Assembly: GCA_023487205.1 (NCBI GenBank)
Contig: JAMDBT010000051.1
Coordinates: forward strand, 17,203-81,202
Reading direction: 5' to 3'
Source: Thermoplasmatota archaeon
GTDB taxonomy: Archaea > Thermoplasmatota > Thermoplasmata > Thermoplasmatales > Thermoplasmataceae
DNA length: 64,000 nt
The notes under the pieces: generated by a model
What the model was told of the DNA's origin: nothing
The model's input: only the letters and a program-made list of their open reading frames with translations
Database searches by the model: none
Part shown: positions 52,824 to 61,486 of the stretch, piece after piece
Numbering within the stretch: the stretch's first letter is position 1
Layout of the letters: each line of letters starts with the position of its first letter
Made by a program: the position numbers and the translations under genes

Positions 52824-54497
52824 ATGGAGAATGATGAAAAACCGTCTATTACACAAAAGTTTCTGGGCGTAAATCCAGTCAGCTTGATGAATGAACTGCC
52901 CGTCAAGAAGAATCCCACCTACATGCGGAAAGGCTTCATGTACTGGACTGGTGCGCTAATTTCTGTTGCGTTCGTGTACCAGATAATTACGGGCCTTGTC
53001 CTGCTTCTGTACTATAATCCTGCTCATCCGTACACAAGCACCCAGCTAATGCTCACCACGGTTCCCTACGCTCAGTTGATCGATGCGACTCACCTGTACG
53101 GGGCCTTCGCCATGATTGTCCTTGTTTACATACACCTGTTCCGCAACTACTTTGCAGGGGCGTACAAGAGGCCCAGGCAGCTCCAGTGGATTACCGGTGT
53201 GATACTGCTTGCCCTGACTATTGGAGTTTGCTTTTTCGGCTACTCGATGCCAGGTGACGTACTTGGTGCGGACGCAGAAGGCGTGGGCTCAGGCTTTGCT
53301 TTCGCCACACCGGTGATCGGTCCATCCATCCAGATCATCCTGTTTGGCAACGGTTCCAATACGGCCAGCCTCTTCTCAAGACTGCTTGGATGGCACATAA
53401 TTCTTGCCGCGCTCGTGGGTCTTCTGTTTGGCCTCCATTTCTTCATGGCTGAGTATCACAACATAATGCCTTCGCGCAAGGAAAGCAAGGATAGGGCTCC
53501 AGCCATAGTGAAGGAAGATGACACAATGAAGGCATGGTACCCATACAATTTTGTATTCACTATCCAGCTTGCGCTGTTTGCGTTTGGTTTCATTCTGCTG
53601 ATTCCTTCGGTCATCGCATTGCTTCCCAACGTGCCAGCCCTGTTCTCTCCTCTACCCGGTCCATCGCGATTTAGCCCGCTTGCAGGGAATCCGGTTCTTT
53701 ACCCAGATTACCCGCCATGGTTCCTGCTGTTTGTGTACAAAGCCGTGGACTTCTTCAAGGGGACTGTAAGCATAGGGCCGTTCACCCTGAATGGTGGGTT
53801 GTTTGCCTCAGGAGTATTCGGTGGACTCCCGCTCCTTTACCTTCTGGCTTTACCATTCATCGACAGAAGCGATGATCTTCACCCGTTGAAGAGGCCAATA
53901 ATCACGGGCATCGGAATATACCTCATTATTTACCTGACCATTTTGTCGGTCTGGGGAGCCATGACCCCGGGAGTACCAGTGCCGCTTGCGGATGCGTTAT
54001 TCGTGCTGGGAGTGCCGTTTGTTATCGTGATTCTTGGAATGTTAGCAATAGGCCATTTATACAGGAAAGGGAAACTGGATATCACCTACGACAAGATAAT
54101 GGGGTCTTTGGCCGTGTTCATTATCTTCCTGATGATTGGGATTTTCGCCACTGCCGTTAATTTCTCAGCATTCCTGTCCCTGGATTCCGTAGGGAGCCTT
54201 ATGGATACTCTCGCAGCGGGAGCTGCCACATCCTTCGCCGCAGTAGGTGTTGCCAGAACCGCTTCTGTGTCATACGCAAAGACCGCACCTCCAAAGAGGA
54301 AGCCAGTCACCATGTCAAAGGATTCTGCCACGATCCTGGTCACTATCCTTCTGGTCATCTCAGTTGCAATAATGTCGCTGGTCATCAATCTCAATCCCAT
54401 ATCGGGACAGATGATCTTTGGAGTTGGACTTGGCGTGGACTTGATAATTGCTGGATTTGTTCTGAGACTATACCGGCTGGTTGTCTACAATGAGTGA
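52824..54497 (+). CDS. cytochrome b of a Rieske/cytochrome b complex
   Basis: About 557 residues. The N-terminal four-helix domain holds haem ligands H90 and H104 (THLYGAFAMIVLVYIHLF) and H191 and H205 (GWHIILAALVGLLFGLHFF), each pair 14 apart. The Qo-site PEWY motif is replaced by PPWF (YPDYPPWFLLFVYKAVD). After a standard C-terminal region there are several extra helices and a basic loop (KTAPPKRKPVTM), making it longer than bc1 cytochromes b of about 400 residues. It oxidises quinol with the Rieske protein. The frame is open to TTG 52815; ATG 52824 is preferred. Confidence 0.92.
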   Translation: MENDEKPSITQKFLGVNPVSLMNELPVKKNPTYMRKGFMYWTGALISVAFVYQIITGLVLLLYYNPAHPYTSTQLMLTTVPYAQLIDATHLYGAFAMIVLVYIHLFRNYFAGAYKRPRQLQWITGVILLALTIGVCFFGYSMPGDVLGADAEGVGSGFAFATPVIGPSIQIILFGNGSNTASLFSRLLGWHIILAALVGLLFGLHFFMAEYHNIMPSRKESKDRAPAIVKEDDTMKAWYPYNFVFTIQLALFAFGFILLIPSVIALLPNVPALFSPLPGPSRFSPLAGNPVLYPDYPPWFLLFVYKAVDFFKGTVSIGPFTLNGGLFASGVFGGLPLLYLLALPFIDRSDDLHPLKRPIITGIGIYLIIYLTILSVWGAMTPGVPVPLADALFVLGVPFVIVILGMLAIGHLYRKGKLDITYDKIMGSLAVFIIFLMIGIFATAVNFSAFLSLDSVGSLMDTLAAGAATSFAAVGVARTASVSYAKTAPPKRKPVTMSKDSATILVTILLVISVAIMSLVINLNPISGQMIFGVGLGVDLIIAGFVLRLYRLVVYNE

Positions 54498-55185
54498 AAA
54501 ATACAATTTTAGCGACCTTGCCGTATGGAATGAAGATTCCATCGGCTTAGTGGTGATCCGCAGCAGTGAGATCGGAGAGGTTCGCAGGACAGTTTTCTCT
54601 GAACTTATAATGGCCCTGGGAATCGCTTCCACTGACGACAGCGTGAACGCAGTTGCGCTGGCTGGCCTTAACGCCAACTTTGTGAACAAGATCGACTTTT
54701 GCTCGGATCTAAAGTGCGTAATGGACGATCAGGAAATGTTCTCCGGCCTCGTCTCAATGGTATACTCTTTTCCGAAGCCGCTGTACGCTATTCTGACCGG
54801 GGACGCTCTGGATATCGGATACGAGATTGCCGCCATTTCAGATTGCATAATTGCCGCTGACGATGTGAGGGCGGGAATAACACAAGCTTATTCATTCAGG
54901 CTGTGCGGGTCCCTGTCCACACAGAAGTTCAGGGACATCAGATTCGCAAACGCCAAGCCAGGGTCAAACGTAGACATTGTATTTACGCGTGGGAATCTCC
55001 TTGGTGACGCGAAGAAGTACATCCTCAGCGATGTCTGGGCCTCCCGGCCATTAATGAGGAGGAGAAGGCTGGGAGAAGCGAGGTCTGCCATACTTGAGGA
55101 GCACAGACTCATCGTGGAAAAAATATCCAGGACTACCCAAGAACAGGGAAAGTCAGCAGCAGAAGCACAGCAGCAGAAACAGTGA
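54490..55185 (+). CDS. crotonase-like (enoyl-CoA hydratase/isomerase fold) protein in the cytochrome b operon
   Basis: A 231-residue protein. The middle section, SFPKPLYAILTGDALDIGYE followed by IAAISDCIIAADDVRAGI, matches the crotonase core (KP-x-x-A-x-x-x-G-x-x-x-G-x-(G)-x-E/L-x-x-x-x-D-x-x-x-A-x-x-x). The usual oxyanion Gly-Gly and the catalytic Glu positions look altered. The C-terminus is a charged helix rich in Gln. The gene overlaps the cytochrome b stop by eight bases, so it is coupled to the respiratory complex. Enzyme activity is doubtful; a structural or assembly role is inference. Confidence 0.7.
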   Translation: MSEKYNFSDLAVWNEDSIGLVVIRSSEIGEVRRTVFSELIMALGIASTDDSVNAVALAGLNANFVNKIDFCSDLKCVMDDQEMFSGLVSMVYSFPKPLYAILTGDALDIGYEIAAISDCIIAADDVRAGITQAYSFRLCGSLSTQKFRDIRFANAKPGSNVDIVFTRGNLLGDAKKYILSDVWASRPLMRRRRLGEARSAILEEHRLIVEKISRTTQEQGKSAAEAQQQKQ

Positions 55186-55876
55186 CAAGAGACGCAAGGA
55201 AGTTCACCATCCCCTTCCCAATTATGTTTCTGTTTTCCAGCCTGTCGCCAAGAACGCTGTCAACTGCGGAACCCAGGGTACCCATTGCGGTAATGAAGAC
55301 CACGGGCCAAACCAGAAAATAACCGTTGTTCAAGTAGACAAAAAATATCCCAATCAGAAATCCGCCCAGTCCGGATGCGGCTGTCCCTGTTAATGATACA
55401 CCGCCGTTCGCGCCAGGCACCGTCTTCTTGAATGTGGTGATCATGTAAACCTTCCTGTCGAGGCTCCCCAGTTCAGACGCAAAAGTATCCGCGTTGATTA
55501 CCGCGAAAGAAATGGCAAAGAGCTCGAAATACGGGAAACCGGGGTCCCGAAACACTTGGCTCAAGTAGTAGAAAAGAGCAATTGCCGCTCCTATGATGCC
55601 TGCAAAGAGTATGTTTGATGGGCCCCTCTCCCCCGTTGAACCCTCCTGAAGGTTAATTGCCCGTTTCTTTCTGAAGAATGCTCTTGTTGCTACGTAGGAG
55701 GAAGCAGCAAACAATACCATGAGGATAAGCCAAGCGTCAGAGCCGAGAAAAGCGACCCACGCGCCAAGGATAAGAGCAGCCACCGATCCTTTCGAGTCGA
55801 AAATCTTCAGGACAAGCGAGAGGATGAACAGCCCCAACAGTACCGATACTGCGATAATTACTTGCAGCAGGAGCAA
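55133..55876 (-). CDS. DUF92-family integral membrane protein
   Basis: A 247-residue protein with six or seven helices. FAVINADTFASELGSL is the A-(D)-T-x-(A/S)-S-E-(L/I)-G signature of the family (TIGR00297), and GANGGVSLTGTAASGLGGFLIG and ITAMGTLGSAVDSVLGDRLE match its later glycine-rich blocks. Plant and cyanobacterial relatives (VTE6) are phytyl-phosphate kinases; an isoprenoid phosphate kinase role is possible here. Its 3' end overlaps the convergent crotonase-like gene by 53 bases. Confidence 0.85.
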   Translation of the reverse strand: MLLLQVIIAVSVLLGLFILSLVLKIFDSKGSVAALILGAWVAFLGSDAWLILMVLFAASSYVATRAFFRKKRAINLQEGSTGERGPSNILFAGIIGAAIALFYYLSQVFRDPGFPYFELFAISFAVINADTFASELGSLDRKVYMITTFKKTVPGANGGVSLTGTAASGLGGFLIGIFFVYLNNGYFLVWPVVFITAMGTLGSAVDSVLGDRLENRNIIGKGMVNFLASLVTVSAAVLLLLTFPVLG

Positions 55877-55883
55877 TATTCCA

Positions 55884-56936
55884 CTACCAACCCCTTTCCT
55901 GGAGCTTCATTTCCTTGGGTATTTGATCAATATCCAGGCCAGACATGGCCGTAAGGCCCCTTGAAACCTGACCTATTATCTGGTAATCCTCGTAGTTCTC
56001 AACGGCATCCACGATAGCTTTTGCCATCTCGCTCGGATCATGAGACTTGAATATTCCACTGCCCACGAATACTCCGTCCGCCCCAAGTTTCATCATCAAG
56101 GCACCATCTGCGGGAGTTGCTATCCCTCCAGCAGCAAAGTTGACTACCGGGAGTCTCCTGTCCTCTCGCAACTGGGAGATTATCTTCTCAATATCAGCCT
56201 CTATGCTGCTACCGGACGCACCGCCAAAGAGTTCACCATCTCCAAGTTTCCCAGGTTCTCCAGTAAGTTCCTCGGAAACCTCGTTCCTGAGGTTAAAATA
56301 GGAGCTGGAAACCCTCGAGGCCATAATGCGTATTTCCTCTCCGCTCATGTTGGTTATGGCCCTGATGCCCTCGCTGACAGTACGCATATGCCTGACAGCC
56401 TCGATTATATTTCCGGTGCCGGCCTCGCCTTTAGTCCTTATCATGGCCGCGCCCTCGTATATCCTGCGGATCGCTTCCGATATGTTCCTGGCTCCACAAA
56501 CGAACGGTATCTTTAATTCCTTCTTGTAGAGATGGAAGAAAGGATCTGCCGGCGTCAGGACTTCGCTCTCATCAATCATATCCACACCAAGCGTTGCCAG
56601 CGTATATGCCTCCGATATGTGGCCAATCCTCACCTTTGCCATTACAGGTATTGTCACCGCATCCATTATTTCCTGGATTCTTGCCGTGTCAGCCATTCTA
56701 GCCACGCCGCCGGAGGATCTGATGTCAGAGGGGACTTTCTCAAGGGCCATCACGGCTACGGCGCCAGCATTCTCTGCGACTCTGGCATGTTCAACCGTCG
56801 TAACGTCCATTATGACCCCTCCCTTTGTCATCTTGGCGAATCCGCGCTTCAGGAGGTCCTGTCCAACTCGGAGCTCCTCTATTCCGCCCCGCTTTGAGGT
56901 TGGCTGTCCTAACCTGGCATCATCTGCGTTGATCAT
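55884..56936 (-). CDS. pdxS: pyridoxal 5'-phosphate synthase lyase subunit PdxS
   Basis: A 350-residue TIM barrel, longer than the usual 290-335 because of an N-terminal extension of about 20 residues. [18 protein letters not shown] motif appears as [16 protein letters not shown], then [40 protein letters not shown] and [18 protein letters not shown]. It makes PLP from ribose 5-phosphate, glyceraldehyde 3-phosphate and ammonia from PdxT, which is not in this window. TATA-like AGTTATACTATC lies about 25-30 bases upstream. It precedes the DUF92 gene by seven bases. Confidence 0.95.
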   Translation of the reverse strand: MINADDARLGQPTSKRGGIEELRVGQDLLKRGFAKMTKGGVIMDVTTVEHARVAENAGAVAVMALEKVPSDIRSSGGVARMADTARIQEIMDAVTIPVMAKVRIGHISEAYTLATLGVDMIDESEVLTPADPFFHLYKKELKIPFVCGARNISEAIRRIYEGAAMIRTKGEAGTGNIIEAVRHMRTVSEGIRAITNMSGEEIRIMASRVSSSYFNLRNEVSEELTGEPGKLGDGELFGGASGSSIEADIEKIISQLREDRRLPVVNFAAGGIATPADGALMMKLGADGVFVGSGIFKSHDPSEMAKAIVDAVENYEDYQIIGQVSRGLTAMSGLDIDQIPKEMKLQERGW

Positions 56937-57100
56937 CTATGTTTCCCCTTACTATCGCCAGATAGTATAACTACTTTTTTTGTGGAGCCCAAGTTTTTGG
57001 CTCCGGTGGTGCTTGTACGCATCCGTTGATCCGAAAGTGTTGATCGATGCGCAGAAATAACTATCACCGAATAGTTGAGCAAGAAATCCGCGGAATTCCA

Positions 57101-57108
57101 TTTTATAC
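57101..57108 (+). promoter_or_regulatory. TATA box of the TauE-DUF1634 operon
   Basis: TTTTATAC is centred 25 bases before a GTG at 57129 and selects that GTG among several in-frame starts (57075, 57129, 57144). Confidence 0.5.
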
Positions 57109-57128
57109 GATCCCGCAATTCGGAGATC

Positions 57129-58118
57129 GTGAGTCCCCTCCTGATGGTTATTCTGGAATTTCTCCAGATTATCTTCGCGGGGATTCTGGCAGGCTTTCTT
57201 GGAGCCATTACCGGACTCGGCGGTGGAACCGTGCTTGTTCCTGTATTGACGCTGTTCTTTGGGGTACCAATAATTTTCGCCGTCGGAGCATCCCTTATCT
57301 CCACGATTGCAACGTCGGCAGGGTCCGCGTCAGCTTACACCAAGGAGAAGATAGCCAACATCAAGATAGGCGTGGGACTCGAGGTTGCTACCACCACTGG
57401 AGCCATACTGGGTACACTTGCGCTGGTTTACGTGGAAACCCATGATCTCGAATGGTTAATCTACGTCTTATTCGGGTCTGTTCTTCTTTTTTCATTGCTT
57501 CCAACGATAAAGAGGACCTTTTCTGAACTCCCCCCCGACATTCCGGCAGACTGGACTACCCGGGTTTTTCAATTGCGCGGAAGCTACTATGATGCGCGGC
57601 TAAAGACCAAGGTTGAGTACAAGGGAGTAAGATGGTGGGCCGGGGAGATGGTGATGTTTATGGCGGGATTTATCTCCGGATTGCTCGGGATTGGAAGCGG
57701 TGCCCTGAAGGTAATGGGAATGGACTGGGCAATGAACCTGCCAATGAAGGTGACAACAACGACGAGCAACTTCATGATCGGGATCACGGCTGCTACGGGG
57801 TCTTCCATTTACTGGAGCCTTGGATATGTGCAGCCTTTCCTCGCCGCTGGCACCGCAATCGGAGTTGTCCTGGGGTCATATGTGGGGGCCAAGATGCTGG
57901 TCCGCATATCCAATGGGGATATCCGGTGGATTTTCTTTGCAGTGCTCTCGTTTCTGGGAATTGAAATGATCTTCCGTGGCCTTTACCTGGATGGTCTGTC
58001 AACAATTACACCATTCTGGCAGGTTTCCATCTCATTGATCGTTTCAGTCGCGCTTATGCTATCCGCTTTTTCCATAATCAGAGTGAAAAGGAGGATGATG
58101 CACATTGTCAGCAGATAG
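57129..58118 (+). CDS. TauE/SafE-family anion exporter
   Basis: About 329 residues, eight or nine helices. FAGILAGFLGAITGLGGGTVLV is the first family repeat (GGGxGxGGG(x)V-like) and MAGFISGLLGIGSGALKVMG the second, giving the characteristic two-fold layout. KVTTTTSNFMIGITAATGSS and GVVLGSYVGAKMLVRI also fit. Members export sulfite, sulfonates or other organic anions. Start is the GTG at 57129, chosen from the TATA box. It overlaps the DUF1634 gene by 14 bases. Confidence 0.88.
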   Translation: MSPLLMVILEFLQIIFAGILAGFLGAITGLGGGTVLVPVLTLFFGVPIIFAVGASLISTIATSAGSASAYTKEKIANIKIGVGLEVATTTGAILGTLALVYVETHDLEWLIYVLFGSVLLFSLLPTIKRTFSELPPDIPADWTTRVFQLRGSYYDARLKTKVEYKGVRWWAGEMVMFMAGFISGLLGIGSGALKVMGMDWAMNLPMKVTTTTSNFMIGITAATGSSIYWSLGYVQPFLAAGTAIGVVLGSYVGAKMLVRISNGDIRWIFFAVLSFLGIEMIFRGLYLDGLSTITPFWQVSISLIVSVALMLSAFSIIRVKRRMMHIVSR

Positions 58119-58497
58119 CGAAGACAAGTTTTCCCTGGCCATAAGTGCGATACTGAAGGTTGGTGTGATGGTCAGCCTTTTCCTGATCGTTCTCGGTTCC
58201 GTCCTTATTTTTGTGAATAATGGGTCCAATGGGATCCCTCTGGATCAACTTGCGAATGTGAGCTCAATCTCGGGAATCAATTCAAGGGACCTTCCTCTTT
58301 CTAACGTGGTTACTGGTGCCATTCACGGATCAGGATTGTACATAGTCGCCCTTGGGCTCTGGGTTCTTGTGTTTACTCCCATATCCGTTGTGTTCGCATC
58401 GCTCATGAACTTTATATTTGAAAAGAACAGGCTGTACGTGGTAATGAGCACAATCGTTCTGGTTAACCTCTTCCTGGCATTATTCATCGTCTCATGA
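58105..58497 (+). CDS. DUF1634-family membrane protein
   Basis: A 130-residue protein with three helices (LKVGVMVSLFLIVLGSVLIF, SGLYIVALGLWVLVFTPISV and YVVMSTIVLVNLFLALFIVS). The G-L-x-x-L-x-x-T-P-x-x-R/V-V pattern in the second helix is that of DUF1634, small proteins commonly encoded beside TauE/SafE exporters, where they are assumed to be accessory subunits. TTG start within the end of the exporter gene. Confidence 0.8.
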   Translation: MSADSEDKFSLAISAILKVGVMVSLFLIVLGSVLIFVNNGSNGIPLDQLANVSSISGINSRDLPLSNVVTGAIHGSGLYIVALGLWVLVFTPISVVFASLMNFIFEKNRLYVVMSTIVLVNLFLALFIVS

Positions 58498-58505
58498 GCA
58501 CGTGA

Positions 58506-58628
58506 ATTTATGCCTGTGGACAGAAGCACCTCTGCCATGTCCCTTTTCGCAAGAGAAGGGATAGGGCAATTGCACTGGTTGAAGCAGGAAGCCCACGTGC
58601 TTTAGCCGTGGGAGGATGTCACGGATAA
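58506..58628 (+). mobile_element. scar of an IS200/IS605-type element: TnpB C-terminal codons and right-end/omega-RNA hairpin
   Basis: In one frame this reads IYACGQKHLCHVPF and then VEAGSPRALAVGGCHG and a stop at 58626-58628. YACG is the last cysteine knuckle of TnpB and VEAGSPRALAVGG is the stereotyped TnpB tail whose DNA doubles as the 3' scaffold of the omega-RNA. The DNA folds as CCCACG-TGCTTTAGC-CGTGGG (58592-58612), followed by AGGATGTCAC, the usual right end, and preceded by CCCTT-TTCGCAAGAG-AAGGG (58550-58569). Nothing else of TnpB or TnpA remains: an in-frame TGA at 58503 and the DUF1634 stop lie immediately upstream. Confidence 0.8.
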
Positions 58629-58687
58629 AACGTTATAATGAATTCAGCAATTCCGGGTTGGCTGTCATATTGCTGAATTTCGAGCGG

Positions 58688-60109
58688 ATGAAGATTACGC
58701 ACGAATCCCCTGAAAAGAGGGTGAGCTCGTTTACGGTCGAACCCCTCAGGGAATATACCGATCAGGAGGGTTCAGTTGAGGCAAGCAGGTGTATAGGCTG
58801 CAATATCTGCACGCAGTCCTGCCCTGCGAGCCTGGACATAGGGGGCTATATCAGGAGCACCGCAGCAGGCGATCCCGCTGAGACCGTAAGGATAGTGTTT
58901 GAGAACCTGCCATTCCCGGCCATCATCGGAAGAGTATGCACTCATCTGTGCGAAGACATTTGCGTACTGAACGATACGGGGGGGCCCATTGCCATCAGGC
59001 ATCTGAAGCGTTTTGCGGCAGACAAATTTGACGATTACGGGACCATACTGAACGTTCCAAGGAGGAAATTCATTGGAAAGAGCGTTGCAGTAATTGGCGG
59101 AGGGCCTGCCGGCCTCACAGCGGCGTACTATCTCGCGATACAGGGGGTTTCCGTCACGCTCTTTGAGACGATGCCAGAACTGGGTGGTTTCATGAAATCC
59201 GGTATCCCCAGATACAGGCTTCCGCAGGACGTGCTGGACAAGGAGATAGGTTTCATAACCGGCCTTGGGGTGGAGGTCAAGACTAGCACTCGCGTTGGAA
59301 CTGACGTGAAGTTTTCTGATCTTATGAGAGAGTACGACGCAGTTTTCATTGGCGTCGGAAACCACAAGGCCAGAATGACTGGGACTCCGGGAAGTGATGC
59401 TAAGGGTATCGTGCACGCGACCGAGTTTCTCCAGAGAGTTTCCTACGGAGAGAAGATCAATGTCGGAAAGAATGTGGTCGTGATTGGCGGAGGATTCACT
59501 GCAAACGATGCCTCAAGAACTTGCTTGCGCCTGGGTGCGAAGAAGGTCTACATAATGTACAGGAGGAGAGCAATAGACCGTCCCGGCTACCCTTCATCGA
59601 ACGCAGAGGAGGAAATGGAGGAGGCAATTGAGGAATCAGTTGAATACCTCTGGGAGGTCACCCCATTCGAGTACGTAAGCCAGGACGGAAAGGTATCGAG
59701 CGTCCGATACTGGCAGAACGAGATGGTCATGGAAGGAAGGGGCAGAGCCAAACCGGTCCCGAAGAAGGAAAAGGTCTTGGAGCTCCCTGCAGACATGGTT
59801 ATCGAGGCAACCGGACAGGAGACCGATTTTTCGTTCTTGGAGGAGGAGTATCTCAGGCAGTTGCGCCTTACCCCACAAGGACACGTTATTGTGGATGAAA
59901 ATGGAATGACATCCATCAAGGGTCTGTTCAGCGGAGGCGATTCAACCAATATAAACAGGGACCTTATAACAGCAGTGAGGGACGCAGACACTGCCGTACT
60001 GGGAATCCTGAACTACCTGAACGTCATGGATCAGATCGCGGACGAAAGGTGGCTCCCGTTCCTGGACAGATGGAAGAAGTACTCACCCACCGCAGCGATT
60101 AAATCCTGA
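58688..60109 (+). CDS. GltD-like FAD/NAD(P)-dependent oxidoreductase with N-terminal iron-sulfur domain
   Basis: About 473 residues resembling the small subunit of glutamate synthase. CIGCNICTQSCPASLDIGGY and VCTHLCEDICVLNDTGGPIAI give two four-Cys clusters. VAVIGGGPAGLTAAYYLA binds FAD, VIGGGFTANDASRTCLRLG binds NAD(P)H, and FSGGDSTNINRDLITAVRD is the closing FAD motif. No large glutamate synthase subunit is present, so it may be a stand-alone NADPH:acceptor reductase (for example NfnB- or SudA-like). The frame is open back to 58616 but that part is inside the TnpB scar; ATG 58688 is the start. Confidence 0.9.
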   Translation: MKITHESPEKRVSSFTVEPLREYTDQEGSVEASRCIGCNICTQSCPASLDIGGYIRSTAAGDPAETVRIVFENLPFPAIIGRVCTHLCEDICVLNDTGGPIAIRHLKRFAADKFDDYGTILNVPRRKFIGKSVAVIGGGPAGLTAAYYLAIQGVSVTLFETMPELGGFMKSGIPRYRLPQDVLDKEIGFITGLGVEVKTSTRVGTDVKFSDLMREYDAVFIGVGNHKARMTGTPGSDAKGIVHATEFLQRVSYGEKINVGKNVVVIGGGFTANDASRTCLRLGAKKVYIMYRRRAIDRPGYPSSNAEEEMEEAIEESVEYLWEVTPFEYVSQDGKVSSVRYWQNEMVMEGRGRAKPVPKKEKVLELPADMVIEATGQETDFSFLEEEYLRQLRLTPQGHVIVDENGMTSIKGLFSGGDSTNINRDLITAVRDADTAVLGILNYLNVMDQIADERWLPFLDRWKKYSPTAAIKS

Positions 60110-60111
60110 TT

Positions 60112-61434
60112 TCACGCGAAAATTGTGTCGAACCCGGTATATGGAATCAGGACCTTTGGTACTCTTATCGCCCCATGATCCTGGAAATTCTCCATTATTG
60201 CAACCATAGTCCTTGTGGTCGCAAGCGCAGTGCTGTTCAGGGTTGCCACGAAACTGTTCCCGTTCTTTTCCCTATAGCGGATATTAAGGGACCTTGCCTG
60301 GAAATCGGTGTTGTTCGATGCCGAAACAACTTCCCTGAATTTCCCCTGAGCGGGGAACCAGGCCTCTATGTCATACTTCCTTGCATTCAGCCTGCTGAGT
60401 TCACCCGAGCAGAAATCGATAACGCGGTAAGGGAGTTCCAGCGACTGGAGTATGGCTTCTGCATTTGCGGTAAGCTCCTCAAGGAAGTCCCACGAATCCT
60501 CGTTCTTGCAGAATATAAACTGCTCAACCTTGAAGAACTGGTGAACTCGAAATATTCCTTTCGTGTCCTTTCCATGGGCGCCCGCTTCTCTCCTGAAGCA
60601 TGGAGAAACAGCTGCCACCCTGATGGGAAGTTCTTCGGGATCGAGGATTTCGTCTGAAAGCATCGCTGCAATCGGATGCTCCGAGGTCGAGATCAGATAG
60701 AGATCCTCACCCTCAATCTTGTATAAGGATTCCTTGAACGTTTCAATGTCCGTGGCCTTTGACATGGGATCGTAGCGCATCATGAACGGTGGTTCCACTG
60801 GGACAAACGCCCTGTCCGCAAGAAAATCTAACGCATAGCTTACAAGTGCCTGCTCCAGTTTCAGCAGTCGTCCCTTCAGGTAGAAAAACCGGGCACCGGA
60901 GACTTTTGCTGCCCTTTCAAGATCTACCAGGTCCAGGCGGTCTTCAAGGTCAACGTGGCTCATGGGCCTGGTCGAAAGAATCTCGTACTTTCCTTTCCCA
61001 TTGGATTTTCCGGAAAATTCTTCAACGTCATCCGTGAATACTCGGGCACGTCCCCAGAACCTCACAAACTGATTGTTATCGTCACCTTTCCCGACAAAAA
61101 CCTTATCATGGATTAGGTTTGGAATGAGAGCAGCGACCTCGCTTCTTCTCCCCTCGATGCCGGCTTGCCATGCTTCGATTGCCTCGATTTCAGAATTAAT
61201 TGTGCGGACTTCTTCCTTCTCGCCGGAAGAATCCTGTTTCAGTTTGACCTTCTCCCCTATTGCCTGCGTGATCTGGTTCTTTCTCTTCCGAAGGTCATTG
61301 AGTTTCTTGAGGTTCGAACGCCACTCCTCGTCCAGGGCAAGGAAGGACTCAACTTCTTCCTTCCCGAACCCTCTCTTCTCGCATGATTCTATGAAATTCT
61401 TGGGGTTCTCCCTGAGGGCCCTGACGTCGATCAT
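60112..61434 (-). CDS. serS: seryl-tRNA synthetase
   Basis: A 440-residue class II enzyme of the common (not methanogen SerS2) type. The N-terminal 110 residues form the tRNA-binding coiled coil (SNLKKLNDLRKRKNQITQ). Motif 2 is SPCFRREAGAHGKDTKGIFRVHQF and the motif 3 region STALATTRTMVAIMENFQD; TSEHPIAAML is the serine-site segment. It charges tRNA-Ser. Single gene, convergent with the GltD-like gene, two bases apart at their stops. Confidence 0.96.
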   Translation of the reverse strand: MIDVRALRENPKNFIESCEKRGFGKEEVESFLALDEEWRSNLKKLNDLRKRKNQITQAIGEKVKLKQDSSGEKEEVRTINSEIEAIEAWQAGIEGRRSEVAALIPNLIHDKVFVGKGDDNNQFVRFWGRARVFTDDVEEFSGKSNGKGKYEILSTRPMSHVDLEDRLDLVDLERAAKVSGARFFYLKGRLLKLEQALVSYALDFLADRAFVPVEPPFMMRYDPMSKATDIETFKESLYKIEGEDLYLISTSEHPIAAMLSDEILDPEELPIRVAAVSPCFRREAGAHGKDTKGIFRVHQFFKVEQFIFCKNEDSWDFLEELTANAEAILQSLELPYRVIDFCSGELSRLNARKYDIEAWFPAQGKFREVVSASNNTDFQARSLNIRYREKNGNSFVATLNSTALATTRTMVAIMENFQDHGAIRVPKVLIPYTGFDTIFA

Positions 61435-61486
61435 TGCAGATGCATAAGATAGAAATAATTAAAGTAGCGGACTGAAGCTTGTGTCA

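Noticed and set aside
58616..58687. N-terminal 24 codons of the longest GltD-like frame
   Set aside because: They start within the transposon right end and are not conserved-looking; ATG 58688 begins just before the family-like region.
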